A stretch of DNA of 64,000 nt from Verrucomicrobiaceae bacterium (GTDB lineage: Bacteria > Verrucomicrobiota > Verrucomicrobiia > Verrucomicrobiales > Verrucomicrobiaceae). The translations under genes and the position numbers were made by a program. The DNA is taken from the NCBI GenBank assembly GCA_027484445.1, contig JAIXSY010000045.1, positions 35,065-99,064 of the forward strand. Direction: 5' to 3'. Positions 17,239 through 24,679 of this stretch are shown here, in pieces. Numbering within the stretch: the first letter of the stretch is position 1; each line of letters opens with the position of its first letter. Below the pieces are notes generated by a model. That model had not been told where the DNA came from and ran no database searches. It saw only the letters and a program-made list of their open reading frames with translations.

Positions 17239-18477
17239 TCAACTAGCAGCCAGTCCGCTCAGCGTTCCCGTGCTACTTGCGAACTTGCCCGCCTCGATGC
17301 CGAGGTTTTGAAGCATGGACACAAAGAGGTTCGCCATGGGTGTGTTGTTTTGCGTGTCGAAGGCGAGGTGCTGGCCGTGCTTGAAGCCGCCACCGGCGAG
17401 GATGAGGGGGAGGTTTTGGTTGCTGTGGGAGTTGGCGTTGCCGAGGCAGCTTCCGTAGAGGATTTGGGTGCGGTCGAGCAAGGTGCCGCCGGTTTCGTTG
17501 ACGGATTGAAACGCTTTGAGTAGGTCGCCGAAGGCTGTCATCTGGGCTTCTTCGATCTTCTTCAATTCGGCGATCTTTTCGGGTTCGTTGCCGTGGTGGG
17601 TGAGTCCGTGGGTTTCGCTCTTCACGCCGGGCACATGCGGCACGACGCTGAAGGTGCTGAGCGAGAGCGTGACGACGCGCGTGCTGTCCGTCTGCAAGGC
17701 GAGGCGGATGAGGTCGAACATGAGCTTGGACCTCGCGATGACCTCGTTGGCATCGGCGATGTCCTTGGGCTGCGGGTAGTCCACTTTCGGCTTCGGGCGG
17801 TTTTCCCACTCGATGTTGCGCTGGAGGCGGCCTTCGAGTTCACGCACGCTTTGGAAGTATTGTTCGAGTCGCGCCCGATCCTCCGCTGCGGTACTTTTTT
17901 CGAGTCGCTTGGCTTTGTCGAGGATCAAATCGAGCACGCTGCCACCGGCTTCGATGCGGCGCATGGTGGCGGCTTTTTCCTCGGGTGTTCCGGCAACGAA
18001 CAAGCGTCGATAAAGCCTCTCGGCGCTGGTCTCCGACGGCAAAACAACGCCGGAGCGCGAGACGGCGATGGAGTCGGCATAGTGCTCGCCCTTGCGCACC
18101 GACACGGCGAGCGAGGGAAAGCGGGTATCGAGTCCTATCTGCTCCGCGACAAGTTGATCGAGGGAGAGGCTGTTGCGAAACGTAGGCTGCCCCGGATGCG
18201 GCGCGCCCGTGAGGAAGCACTGGCCCGCGTGATGATTCCCATCCACACCCGGATGCGAGAGGCCGCTGAAGGTGGTGAAGAGCGGACGATGCGCGGCGAT
18301 GAGGTCGAGATAGGGGCTGGAGGTCTCGCCAGCCTTCGGAAAGAAGAACTGCGGCATCATGCCCAGCGGCACATGAATGGCGAAAAGCCGCTTCGGCGGC
18401 AGCTTTTCAGCAGCACGCCCGATGGATGGCAAAGCGAGGCAAGCGCCAGCAGCGCGGAGGAAGTTTCGGCGATTCAT
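17239..18477 (-). CDS. DUF1552-family exported protein
   Basis: A 412-residue protein with a Tat-like leader (MNRRNFLRAAGACLALPSIG). The body matches the DUF1552 pattern: FAIHVPLGMMPQFFFP, GLSHPGVDGNHHAGQCFLTGA, SLDQLVAEQIG and QILYGSCLGNANSHSNQNLP, ending in FVSMLQNLGIEAGKFASSTG. DUF1552 proteins are related to DUF1501/sulfatase-like alkaline-phosphatase-fold proteins and are usually encoded next to a DUF1592/DUF1588 cytochrome-like protein; their function is unknown. Here that partner (19428-22088) is separated by a GxxExxY gene and two palindromes, which looks like a later insertion. The start at 18477 is chosen because it yields the RR signal. Confidence 0.92.
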   Translation of the reverse strand: MNRRNFLRAAGACLALPSIGRAAEKLPPKRLFAIHVPLGMMPQFFFPKAGETSSPYLDLIAAHRPLFTTFSGLSHPGVDGNHHAGQCFLTGAPHPGQPTFRNSLSLDQLVAEQIGLDTRFPSLAVSVRKGEHYADSIAVSRSGVVLPSETSAERLYRRLFVAGTPEEKAATMRRIEAGGSVLDLILDKAKRLEKSTAAEDRARLEQYFQSVRELEGRLQRNIEWENRPKPKVDYPQPKDIADANEVIARSKLMFDLIRLALQTDSTRVVTLSLSTFSVVPHVPGVKSETHGLTHHGNEPEKIAELKKIEEAQMTAFGDLLKAFQSVNETGGTLLDRTQILYGSCLGNANSHSNQNLPLILAGGGFKHGQHLAFDTQNNTPMANLFVSMLQNLGIEAGKFASSTGTLSGLAAS

Positions 18478-18485
18478 GGATGAGG

Positions 18486-18564
18486 TAGGCAAAAGAATGG
18501 AGGCAAGAGAATAGGATTCAGTTTTTCATTTCAGGTTATTCTTTTGCCCCCATTCTCCTGCCTA
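18486..18564. repeat. Palindrome A between GxxExxY gene and DUF1552 gene
   Basis: Left arm 18486-18513 begins TAGGCAAAAGAATGG; right arm 18536-18564 is its inverse with four mismatches, with a ~22-base loop. In minus-strand RNA three of the four mismatches become G-U pairs, so a stable hairpin is expected. The arm itself is a near-tandem of two GGCAnnAGAAT units. The stop codon and last codons (MGAKE) of the GxxExxY gene lie inside the right arm. Confidence 0.85.
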
Positions 18565-19366
18565 TTTCAGGCTCAATGGTGGTCACCTCCAACCGAGAAT
18601 GGTTCAGATTGATCCACTGAATGCCTTTCAGCGAGGGCGCGTGTTTCAAAAGAACTTCGAGATGCTGTCGATAGCTTGGTTGAGGTCGCGTGAAGCCTGT
18701 GACGACGAAACCATGCTCTATGTCATGCATCTGCACAGGATGCGTGCCAAGGGTGATTGCACCTGAAGATAATTCCACACGCTGCACACAATGAGCCTCG
18801 CCCCCGAAATGATACACGAGGGCTTCTGTGTAGAGTGTGCTGCTCAGGTGAGTGCCCCAGTCGCGGATGAGTTCTTTGAGGTGTTCGATTAGCTCTGTGC
18901 AACGAGGCCTCAACGGCTTCCAGCCTGTCTTTCGCATCGTGGGCTGATGCCGTTCGGGTTCACCCACGGCATTGCGGAGCAGCTTTCCGCGAACCTCGGA
19001 CTCTCCTAAGTTGAGGAGCTTCACAAGTCGGATGTTTTGGAGCATCGCATAGTTGAGCGCTTGAGCGTCGTGCTCACGAAGCAATGAGGCAACGACTTTG
19101 AGTTCGTAGAGCATATGATTCACCACGAGATCGAGAAAGTAGGTCTTTTCGAAGCTTCCATGACTGACTTTGACCGGGACTTGGGTGTGAACTTCGAAAC
19201 CGTGAGCACGCAGACGAGCCGCCAGATCATTCTCATAGATGCGCTCGTCGAACAGCCGACCGAAGTGGTTCTGACTCGCATAAGCACAACGCATCACTAC
19301 CTCGTCAATTTCGGCGAAGGTTTTGTCCGAGATGCTTCGCAGTTCAAGGGGGCGGTGAATAGGCAT
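18536..19366 (-). CDS. GxxExxY-like PD-(D/E)XK nuclease-fold protein
   Basis: A 276-residue protein starting at MPIHRPLELR. Residues ~20-140 follow the GxxExxY family: GRLFDERIYENDLAARLRA, QVPVKVSH, then FLDLVVNHMLYELKVV, where D and ExK fit a PD-(D/E)XK nuclease core, and LNYAMLQNIRLVKLLNLG. The usual GxxExxY protein has about 130 residues; this one has ~140 extra C-terminal residues of unknown role. Its last residues (RRMGAKE) are encoded by palindrome A, and palindrome B lies just before its start, so the gene is bracketed by repeats and sits between DUF1592 and DUF1552 genes. It looks like cargo of a small mobile unit; this is inference. Confidence 0.85.
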   Translation of the reverse strand: MPIHRPLELRSISDKTFAEIDEVVMRCAYASQNHFGRLFDERIYENDLAARLRAHGFEVHTQVPVKVSHGSFEKTYFLDLVVNHMLYELKVVASLLREHDAQALNYAMLQNIRLVKLLNLGESEVRGKLLRNAVGEPERHQPTMRKTGWKPLRPRCTELIEHLKELIRDWGTHLSSTLYTEALVYHFGGEAHCVQRVELSSGAITLGTHPVQMHDIEHGFVVTGFTRPQPSYRQHLEVLLKHAPSLKGIQWINLNHSRLEVTTIEPEIGRRMGAKE

Positions 19367-19377
19367 GACGGGGAGGG

Positions 19378-19512
19378 TAGGCAAAAGAATGGGGGCAAGA
19401 GAATAGGATTCAGAGGTCAAAGTCAGTTCATTCTTTTGCCCCCATTGATGCGCTTCGCTTCCCTGAGGGCAGCCTTCGGCTGTCTGTCTCGCTGCGCTCG
19501 GCTCTCTTGCCT
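19378..19512. repeat. Palindrome B, with a second repeat lodged in one arm
   Basis: Left arm 19378-19405 begins TAGGCAAAAGAATGGG. The right arm starts at 19430 (ATTCTTTTGCCCCCATT) but breaks at about 19446; about 55 bases later its remaining end CTCTTGCCTAT appears at 19502-19512. The intervening 19447-19502 is another repeat containing GGGCAGCCTTCGGCTGTC, which also occurs in a related form at 30929-31001. Palindrome B lies between the DUF1592-type gene and the GxxExxY gene and encodes the last residues (MGAKE) of the former. Confidence 0.8.
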
Positions 19513-22088
19513 ATAAAAATCCGATCCGCAGCCAGCGCATGGATCAGCGACCGCATCCCATACCCACTGCTCTTCGTGCTTTCGACGATCTGGCGGATCT
19601 GGGCTCGGTCGGCGTAGCTTACCTCAGCTCCGGTGGCGTAGCGGGAGAGGTGGGCGATGAAGGCGCGGGCGAGTCGGGCGGGATCGCTGGTGAGGAGGGC
19701 ATTCAGATCATTCGGGCCGCTGAAGGAGCGGCCATCGGTGAGGGCACCGCTCGGGTCCACTTTCGGACCGAGCTTGTATTGCACACGCCAGTCGGTTTTG
19801 CCTTTCTCGGGGGGCTCGTCGCCTTGGCCGTTGGAGCGGTAGCGATCGCGCAGGCCGCCAATCGGATCGAAGGCTTCGAGAGCGAAGCCTGCGGGGTCAA
19901 TCTTGGCGTGGCAGGCGGCGCAGTTGGTGTCGGCGCGGTGTTTGTCGAGTTGCTCGCGCACGGTGGTGGTGCCGCGTGTGTCGGGATCGACAGCGGAGAC
20001 GCCAGGCGGCGGTGGTGGGGCGGGATCGTTCAACACGCGATCCATCACCCACACGCCACGCTTCACGGGCGAGGTGGTGGTGCCGTTCGCGGTGAGCTTG
20101 TGGATGGCCGCCTGGCCGAGCAGGCCTCCGCGCAGGCTTTCCGGTGGCAGCGGGACTTTGCGCGGCTCCACACCATGCACGTCTTTGATGCCGTAGTGCT
20201 CCGCCAAACGCTGCGTGAGCATGGCAAAGCCCGGTTTGAGCAGCGCAGTGATGGGGAGATCGTTTTGGATGAGTTCGCGAACAAAGGCACGCGTCTCGGC
20301 GGACATGCCTTCGTGGAGCAAAAAGCGATACTCAGGGTAAAGCTGCGGATCAGGCGTGGTTTCATCGAGACGGCTGAGTTCGAGCCATTGATTCGTGAAA
20401 TCCTCAATGAAGCGCTCGCCGCGTTTGTCCGCGAGCAGGCGATCCACCTCCTTGCGGAGCACCGCTGGGTTTTGGAGGTCTGCGGCAAGCAACTCGGCAT
20501 CCGGCGGGCCATTCCAGAGCCAGTAGGAGAGCCGAGAGGCAAGCGAATCCGGCGCATGAAACAAAAACTCCGGCGAGGTGAGCACCGCGACATACACACG
20601 CCGCATCGCGTCCTCAAAGCAGTCCTTCGCGGCAAGTCGAGAGCGCAGCAGTGCCACATAGGGCTCGATCTCTTCGGGCTTCACCTCCCGACGAAACGCC
20701 TTGGGCAAAAACGCCGTGAGCAGCTTGCGGGCATCTTCTTCCGGCTGTGCCGACTGCACGGTCTCCAGCGCTGGCTTTCGCTCCTGCGGCGTGAGATCAA
20801 AATGCATGCTCGGCACATAGCCGCCGATACTGCGCACCTCCTCGCGCTGCGGCGGCACCGCTTCACTACCTTGCGGCCACGGCTTGATCGGCAGATCGCC
20901 AAAGAGCCGCTTGTGACTCTCTGGCGGCCACACGGCGTTGATCGGCCCTTCGATCTCGAACCAGTCAATCGCCACGCCCGGCCCCACATGCTTCTTCGCG
21001 CGTCCGGCCACCTGACCGATGCGCAGGCCGTTCCAAGGAATCGACACCGGATCAAAGACGATGCTTTCATGCGCATCGAGCCACTCGGTGATCTCCGCCT
21101 CGTTCGACTGCATCGACGGCGCGGTGAAGGCCCGCAGCAAGCGCCCGCCTTCCTGTTGCTTGCCCTCCTCATGCGCCCGCAGCACCGCAGCCTGCGGCGC
21201 GGCGCAAGGCTCCGGCTTGCCCTCGTTCCAATGAAAGCCCCACAGCGAGAGCTTCATGCGATACATGCCCGCGTAGATCGGCGACACATTCATCGCCGCC
21301 TCATAGCCCGCGAGATTCGGATTGAGCAAACCGACCGCGCTCTGGCTTTTTGCGGCCTTTACGGCTTCGAGCAGTTTTTTGCGTTCCTCCAAATCAGGCC
21401 CTTCATGGCCGACATAGCCTTGCTTGTCCTCGAAACCGCCACGCACCGGCAGCGCGGGATCGTTCTGTTTGTCTTTGAGCAACACATACTGGCCGTGCTC
21501 CAGATTCGCGCCGAACTTGAACAAGCCCGCCGGATAGATGCGCTTCTTGAAGACTCGCGGTGGAGTGCTGCGCGTGGCAATTGCCGCATCCAGCGCTTTT
21601 TCGACCGCCTCCTCATAGGCCGCGAGATGCGCGGGCGAGATGTCCAACGCACCTGCCATCTTGTCATAGCCCGCCACGCGACCATCCGCCGGTAGCAGCG
21701 CCGTGATGTCGAGCCTCGGCAGCGCCAGCAGATCCTGAAGCGTGTTTTGAAACTCCACCCGCGTCATCCGCCGCATCCGAATGCGCCCCTGATCGCCCGC
21801 CTTCGCAAGCGCCATCAGCTTCGCGTCCATCTCACTCACAAACTCCACCCGCTCCGCCTCCGCAGGCTGCTTTTTCTTCTTCGGCGGCATCTCCCCGCGC
21901 TCCACCGCATCGTGCACTTTGACGAGCAGGTCCAGATGCTCCGCGTCAAAGCGGAGGGCGGTCAAATCGAGGTCACCCTTCTTCGTCTCCGCATCATGGC
22001 AGTCATAACAATGCTGCTCCAAAAACACCGTCGGTGGCGCAGCGAGAAGTGAGGTGGCAAACAGGCAAGTGAGGAGAATCTGACGCAT
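19428..22088 (-). CDS. DUF1592/DUF1588-family cytochrome c-like protein
   Basis: An 886-residue exported protein; signal peptide MRQILLTCLFATSLLAA, from the ATG at 22088. Near the N-terminus FLEQHCYDCHDAETKKGDLD has a CxxCH haem site (PSCyt1-like), followed by a DUF1587-type segment (RMTRVEFQNTLQDLLAL). The middle and C-terminal parts match DUF1595/1592/1588/1585: RVYVAVLTSPEFLF, RLSYWLWNGPPDAELL, CAACHAKIDPAGFALEAFDP and SSGYGMRSLIHALAA. Such proteins pair with DUF1552 proteins; their reaction is unknown, possibly polymer breakdown linked to redox. The normal end would be near FIGK; the last ~28 residues come from repeat B and its inserted element. Confidence 0.93.
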   Translation of the reverse strand: MRQILLTCLFATSLLAAPPTVFLEQHCYDCHDAETKKGDLDLTALRFDAEHLDLLVKVHDAVERGEMPPKKKKQPAEAERVEFVSEMDAKLMALAKAGDQGRIRMRRMTRVEFQNTLQDLLALPRLDITALLPADGRVAGYDKMAGALDISPAHLAAYEEAVEKALDAAIATRSTPPRVFKKRIYPAGLFKFGANLEHGQYVLLKDKQNDPALPVRGGFEDKQGYVGHEGPDLEERKKLLEAVKAAKSQSAVGLLNPNLAGYEAAMNVSPIYAGMYRMKLSLWGFHWNEGKPEPCAAPQAAVLRAHEEGKQQEGGRLLRAFTAPSMQSNEAEITEWLDAHESIVFDPVSIPWNGLRIGQVAGRAKKHVGPGVAIDWFEIEGPINAVWPPESHKRLFGDLPIKPWPQGSEAVPPQREEVRSIGGYVPSMHFDLTPQERKPALETVQSAQPEEDARKLLTAFLPKAFRREVKPEEIEPYVALLRSRLAAKDCFEDAMRRVYVAVLTSPEFLFHAPDSLASRLSYWLWNGPPDAELLAADLQNPAVLRKEVDRLLADKRGERFIEDFTNQWLELSRLDETTPDPQLYPEYRFLLHEGMSAETRAFVRELIQNDLPITALLKPGFAMLTQRLAEHYGIKDVHGVEPRKVPLPPESLRGGLLGQAAIHKLTANGTTTSPVKRGVWVMDRVLNDPAPPPPPGVSAVDPDTRGTTTVREQLDKHRADTNCAACHAKIDPAGFALEAFDPIGGLRDRYRSNGQGDEPPEKGKTDWRVQYKLGPKVDPSGALTDGRSFSGPNDLNALLTSDPARLARAFIAHLSRYATGAEVSYADRAQIRQIVESTKSSGYGMRSLIHALAADRIFIGKRAERSETDSRRLPSGKRSASMGAKE

Positions 22089-22103
22089 AATACATGGGGA
22101 GCG

Positions 22104-22170
22104 TAGACAGGAGAATGGTGGCAGAAGAATAACAAACAGATTCATTCTCTTGCCCCCATTCTTCTGCCTA
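22104..22170. repeat. Palindrome C between SGNH hydrolase and DUF1592-type gene
   Basis: Left arm 22104-22131 begins TAGACAGGAGAATGG and the right arm 22144-22170 ends CTTCTGCCTA, inverse to the left with several mismatches and a ~12-base loop. It belongs to the same family as palindromes A, B and D. It fills most of the gap between the stop of the SGNH hydrolase and the start of the DUF1592-type gene. Confidence 0.85.
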
Positions 22171-22177
22171 ATTCCGG

Positions 22178-23005
22178 TTACTTCACCACCAGCAGCGGCT
22201 TCAATTTGGCGGCATACACCGCATAGCCCGCAGGCGAGAGGTGGATGTTATCCGGGGTGAAGAGGTCCTTCTTGATCGTGCCGTCCGCGTTGGTGAAGTC
22301 GGGCCATAGGTCGAGGACTTTCACGTTCGGATCGCTGTCGAGCTTGAGAGGATCGAGAGCGGCGTTGGTCTTCTTGATGTCTTCGTAGAAGGCGTTTCCG
22401 GGCGTGTGTGCTGGCAAAATCTTCGCCACGATGATGGCGGCGGCGGGGAACTTCTCGCGCAGGTTCTTCAGGCACATCTCGATGCCTTTGGCAGCGGCTT
22501 CGATGCCGGTCTCGGGGGTGAAGAACATGTTGTTGTTACCGATCATGAGCACGATGGACTTCGGCTGAAGACCTTCGACACCGCCGTGATCGAGGCGCCA
22601 GAGCACATTCTGCGTTTTGTCGCCGCCGATGCCGATGTTGACGGCTTTGAGCTCGGGGAAGTTCTTCTTCCACGAATCGCCCCACTGGATCGTGATGCTA
22701 TCGCCGACGAGCAACACATCCACCGGACCTTGATTCGCCTGCACAGTCTTCACATGCGCCTCGTGAAGCTTTAGCCAAGCATCTCCGCCGAAATGACCCG
22801 CGCTCGGCACTTGAGGCCAAAGTTGCGGCAGATGCTTGTTCGACTCACGGCCGGGGCGACGCTCGTATTCCGGCTTGTCGACGACATAGGCCCGTTCTTC
22901 CGCCGTGAGCGGCCAGCCGGTCTTTTGAGGCTCGGCGGTGACGTGCGGGTAATCGAGAGCGGCAGCAGTAGAGGCAACGAGGAGGAGGAAGGTGAAGCGG
23001 ATCAT
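22178..23005 (-). CDS. Secreted SGNH/GDSL hydrolase
   Basis: A 275-residue protein with signal peptide MIRFTFLLLVASTAAA. It has block I as LLVGDSITIQWG (catalytic Ser), block II Gly in NIGIGGDKTQN, block III Asn in MIGNNNMF, and block V in DNIHLSPAGYA (Asp and His), so all catalytic residues are present. It resembles the platelet-activating-factor acetylhydrolase-like branch, which often removes acetyl groups from polysaccharides. It lies downstream of the ECF sigma and anti-sigma-like pair and upstream of the DUF1592-type gene, with a palindrome in each gap. The start at 23005 is chosen for the signal peptide. Confidence 0.93.
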   Translation of the reverse strand: MIRFTFLLLVASTAAALDYPHVTAEPQKTGWPLTAEERAYVVDKPEYERRPGRESNKHLPQLWPQVPSAGHFGGDAWLKLHEAHVKTVQANQGPVDVLLVGDSITIQWGDSWKKNFPELKAVNIGIGGDKTQNVLWRLDHGGVEGLQPKSIVLMIGNNNMFFTPETGIEAAAKGIEMCLKNLREKFPAAAIIVAKILPAHTPGNAFYEDIKKTNAALDPLKLDSDPNVKVLDLWPDFTNADGTIKKDLFTPDNIHLSPAGYAVYAAKLKPLLVVK

Positions 23006-23049
23006 CTGGGTTGATACGGAGAGGTGCGCTGACACTCGACATGGATTTA

Positions 23050-23115
23050 TCGACAGAAGAATGGGGACAAGAGAATGATAGGAATCAGATTCTTCTGTCC
23101 CCATTCTTTTGTCGA
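23050..23115. repeat. Palindrome D between anti-sigma-like and SGNH genes
   Basis: Left arm 23050-23076 begins TCGACAGAAGAATGGGG and right arm 23089-23115 ends CTTTTGTCGA. Compared with A-C, both arms carry the same changes (GACA for GGCA and TCGA for TAGG), so pairing is kept by compensating differences. The loop is about 12 bases. The stop of the anti-sigma-like gene lies on the other side of it at 23122. Confidence 0.85.
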
Positions 23116-23121
23116 AATGCT

Positions 23122-24048
23122 TCACCGCTGCACGATTCGCACGGGCAAGGTGGGTTGGGTTTTCAAGGTCAGCTTCACGTTGTCAGCCGACAGTTCGTCG
23201 AGCTTGGCTGGTCGGAGGTTCGGACGGGCGGAGATTTGGATGACGACGAAATCGGCTTCCGCAGGGACGAGACACTTGGCGGTCAGGTGGCGGGTGCCTT
23301 TGGCATCGGTGCCGAGCGTGGTGACCTGGGCGCTGCCGCTGGCGAGGGTGTCGGTGATGCTTTGTGGCCAGCTTTGATGCAGACCGGCGGGATCGCCCTG
23401 GAAGAGGTAGAGCTGGCAGAAGAAGGTGACAGAAGGCTTCGTGTTGTGAGGGCGGTCATCGATGAAGTCGGCGCTGAGCTCAAGCACGGAGTCTCCTTCG
23501 GGGCTGAGCGTGTGGCGCAGCGGGCGGAGATCGACGAGTTGGAAGACATCGCACGAGATGGCTCGCGCACTGGGATCGCCAGCATCACTGCCGGGGGCGA
23601 TGAAGCGGAGCTTGCCGTCCGCGATGGAGGCTTCATCGCCGCTCCAAACACCGATCTGGCGTGGGAAGCCAAACTCGAGGCGTTCTTCCTCGAAGCTGCC
23701 GTTGATCAACGAAAACAGCCGCTCGGTAGTCGCCTTGGGCGATGAGATGGCCCAGACGATGGAGGCGCTGAACAAGCCGATGACGAGTCCGGCCGCCATC
23801 GCGGTGATCGGGCGGGTGATCCAGGTGAGACGCTTCTTTCCCGGAGTGCGGCTGAAGCCGCAGCCACTTTGGAAGGCCTCCTGACGGAAGCGATCATGCA
23901 GCGCCATCGAGCGCAGTTGAGTCTCGGCGAAGAGCTGGCGTCTCGCGGGATCATCCCGCATTACGGCTTCGAATGCCGTCATCTCATCGGGCGTGAGGGT
24001 GCCATCCTGATGGCGCATGAGCAGATGGAGAAAGTCGGTGTCGTTCAT
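23122..24048 (-). CDS. Anti-sigma-like single-span membrane protein
   Basis: A 308-residue protein. The first ~55 residues (FLHLLMRHQDGTLTPDEMTA, RRQLFAETQLRSMALHDRF) are a helical cytoplasmic part typical of verrucomicrobial sigma partners; one membrane segment lies near residues 80-105 (ITAMAAGLVIGLFSASIVWA). The outer part is beta-rich (INGSFEE, IGVWSGDEASIADGKLRFIA) and resembles PEP-CTERM-like or lectin-like folds rather than a clear FecR domain. It overlaps the end of the sigma gene by four bases, so it probably controls that sigma factor in response to an external signal. Confidence 0.75.
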   Translation of the reverse strand: MNDTDFLHLLMRHQDGTLTPDEMTAFEAVMRDDPARRQLFAETQLRSMALHDRFRQEAFQSGCGFSRTPGKKRLTWITRPITAMAAGLVIGLFSASIVWAISSPKATTERLFSLINGSFEEERLEFGFPRQIGVWSGDEASIADGKLRFIAPGSDAGDPSARAISCDVFQLVDLRPLRHTLSPEGDSVLELSADFIDDRPHNTKPSVTFFCQLYLFQGDPAGLHQSWPQSITDTLASGSAQVTTLGTDAKGTRHLTAKCLVPAEADFVVIQISARPNLRPAKLDELSADNVKLTLKTQPTLPVRIVQR

Positions 24049-24560
24049 GAGGCGGATTCGGTTTGAAGGCGGGCGCGAATGCAGTCGCCAAGGGCTTTGT
24101 GCAGGCGGGCGAGAGCTTGATAGACGGTTTCGATCTTGCGGCCCATCATCGCGGCTACGTCAGTGCAGTTGCGACGTTCGAAGTAGCGAAGCCGCAGCAG
24201 TTCGCGGTTGTTCGGCGTGATTTGCTCGACGCAGAGGCTCAGCGCTTCCTGCATGACATCGACGCGACTCTGCTCCGGCCACTCGTCCGCCAGCAGAGCC
24301 AGCATTTCATCGCTCAGGCCCACATAGCGGCCATCACGAGCGCGCAGGATGTCGATGGCGCGATTCTTTCCCGTGAGCCGAGTCCAGTTCATGAGATGCG
24401 CCGGAGTCTCAAAGCTGTTCGCCCGCGCCACGGCCTTCACGCACACCTCCTGAAACACGTCCTCCGCCAGATGAAAATCTCGCGTCACGCTGGCAAAAAA
24501 GGCCGTAAGCGGCAGCCGCTCAGAGAGCAGGGTGGCGGCAATGGTTTCGGGCGGGAGCAT
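24045..24560 (-). CDS. ECF-type RNA polymerase sigma factor
   Basis: A 171-residue protein from the ATG of MLPPETIAATL. Region 2 appears as FFASVTRDFHLAEDVFQEVC and NRAIDILRARDGR; region 4 as ITPNNRELLRLRYFERRNCT and MMGRKIETVYQALARLHKAL. In-frame codons upstream to 24698 overlap the divergent phosphoesterase gene and lack the character of a sigma factor. It heads the unit that runs through the anti-sigma-like protein, SGNH hydrolase and DUF1592-type protein, and is likely to be auto-regulated from the 24561-24679 gap that it shares with the phosphoesterase promoter. Confidence 0.92.
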   Translation of the reverse strand: MLPPETIAATLLSERLPLTAFFASVTRDFHLAEDVFQEVCVKAVARANSFETPAHLMNWTRLTGKNRAIDILRARDGRYVGLSDEMLALLADEWPEQSRVDVMQEALSLCVEQITPNNRELLRLRYFERRNCTDVAAMMGRKIETVYQALARLHKALGDCIRARLQTESAS

Positions 24561-24679
24561 GTTCACGAAGATTACGACGCGAGGCTCCGAATCTCGACAG
24601 GGCGTCGCATTGACTGTTTGCTGACAATTTAGCGCCGCGAGCTTGATGTCCTGCTGACAGGACTTCGTAGATTCAAGCC

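Noticed and set aside
18486..18564. Rho-independent terminator at palindrome A
   Set aside because: The hairpin lacks a T-tract, and the same structure recurs between genes that appear to form one operon.
19539..21695. 718-residue plus-strand open frame
   Set aside because: Antisense to the DUF1592-type gene, Arg/His-rich and motif-free.
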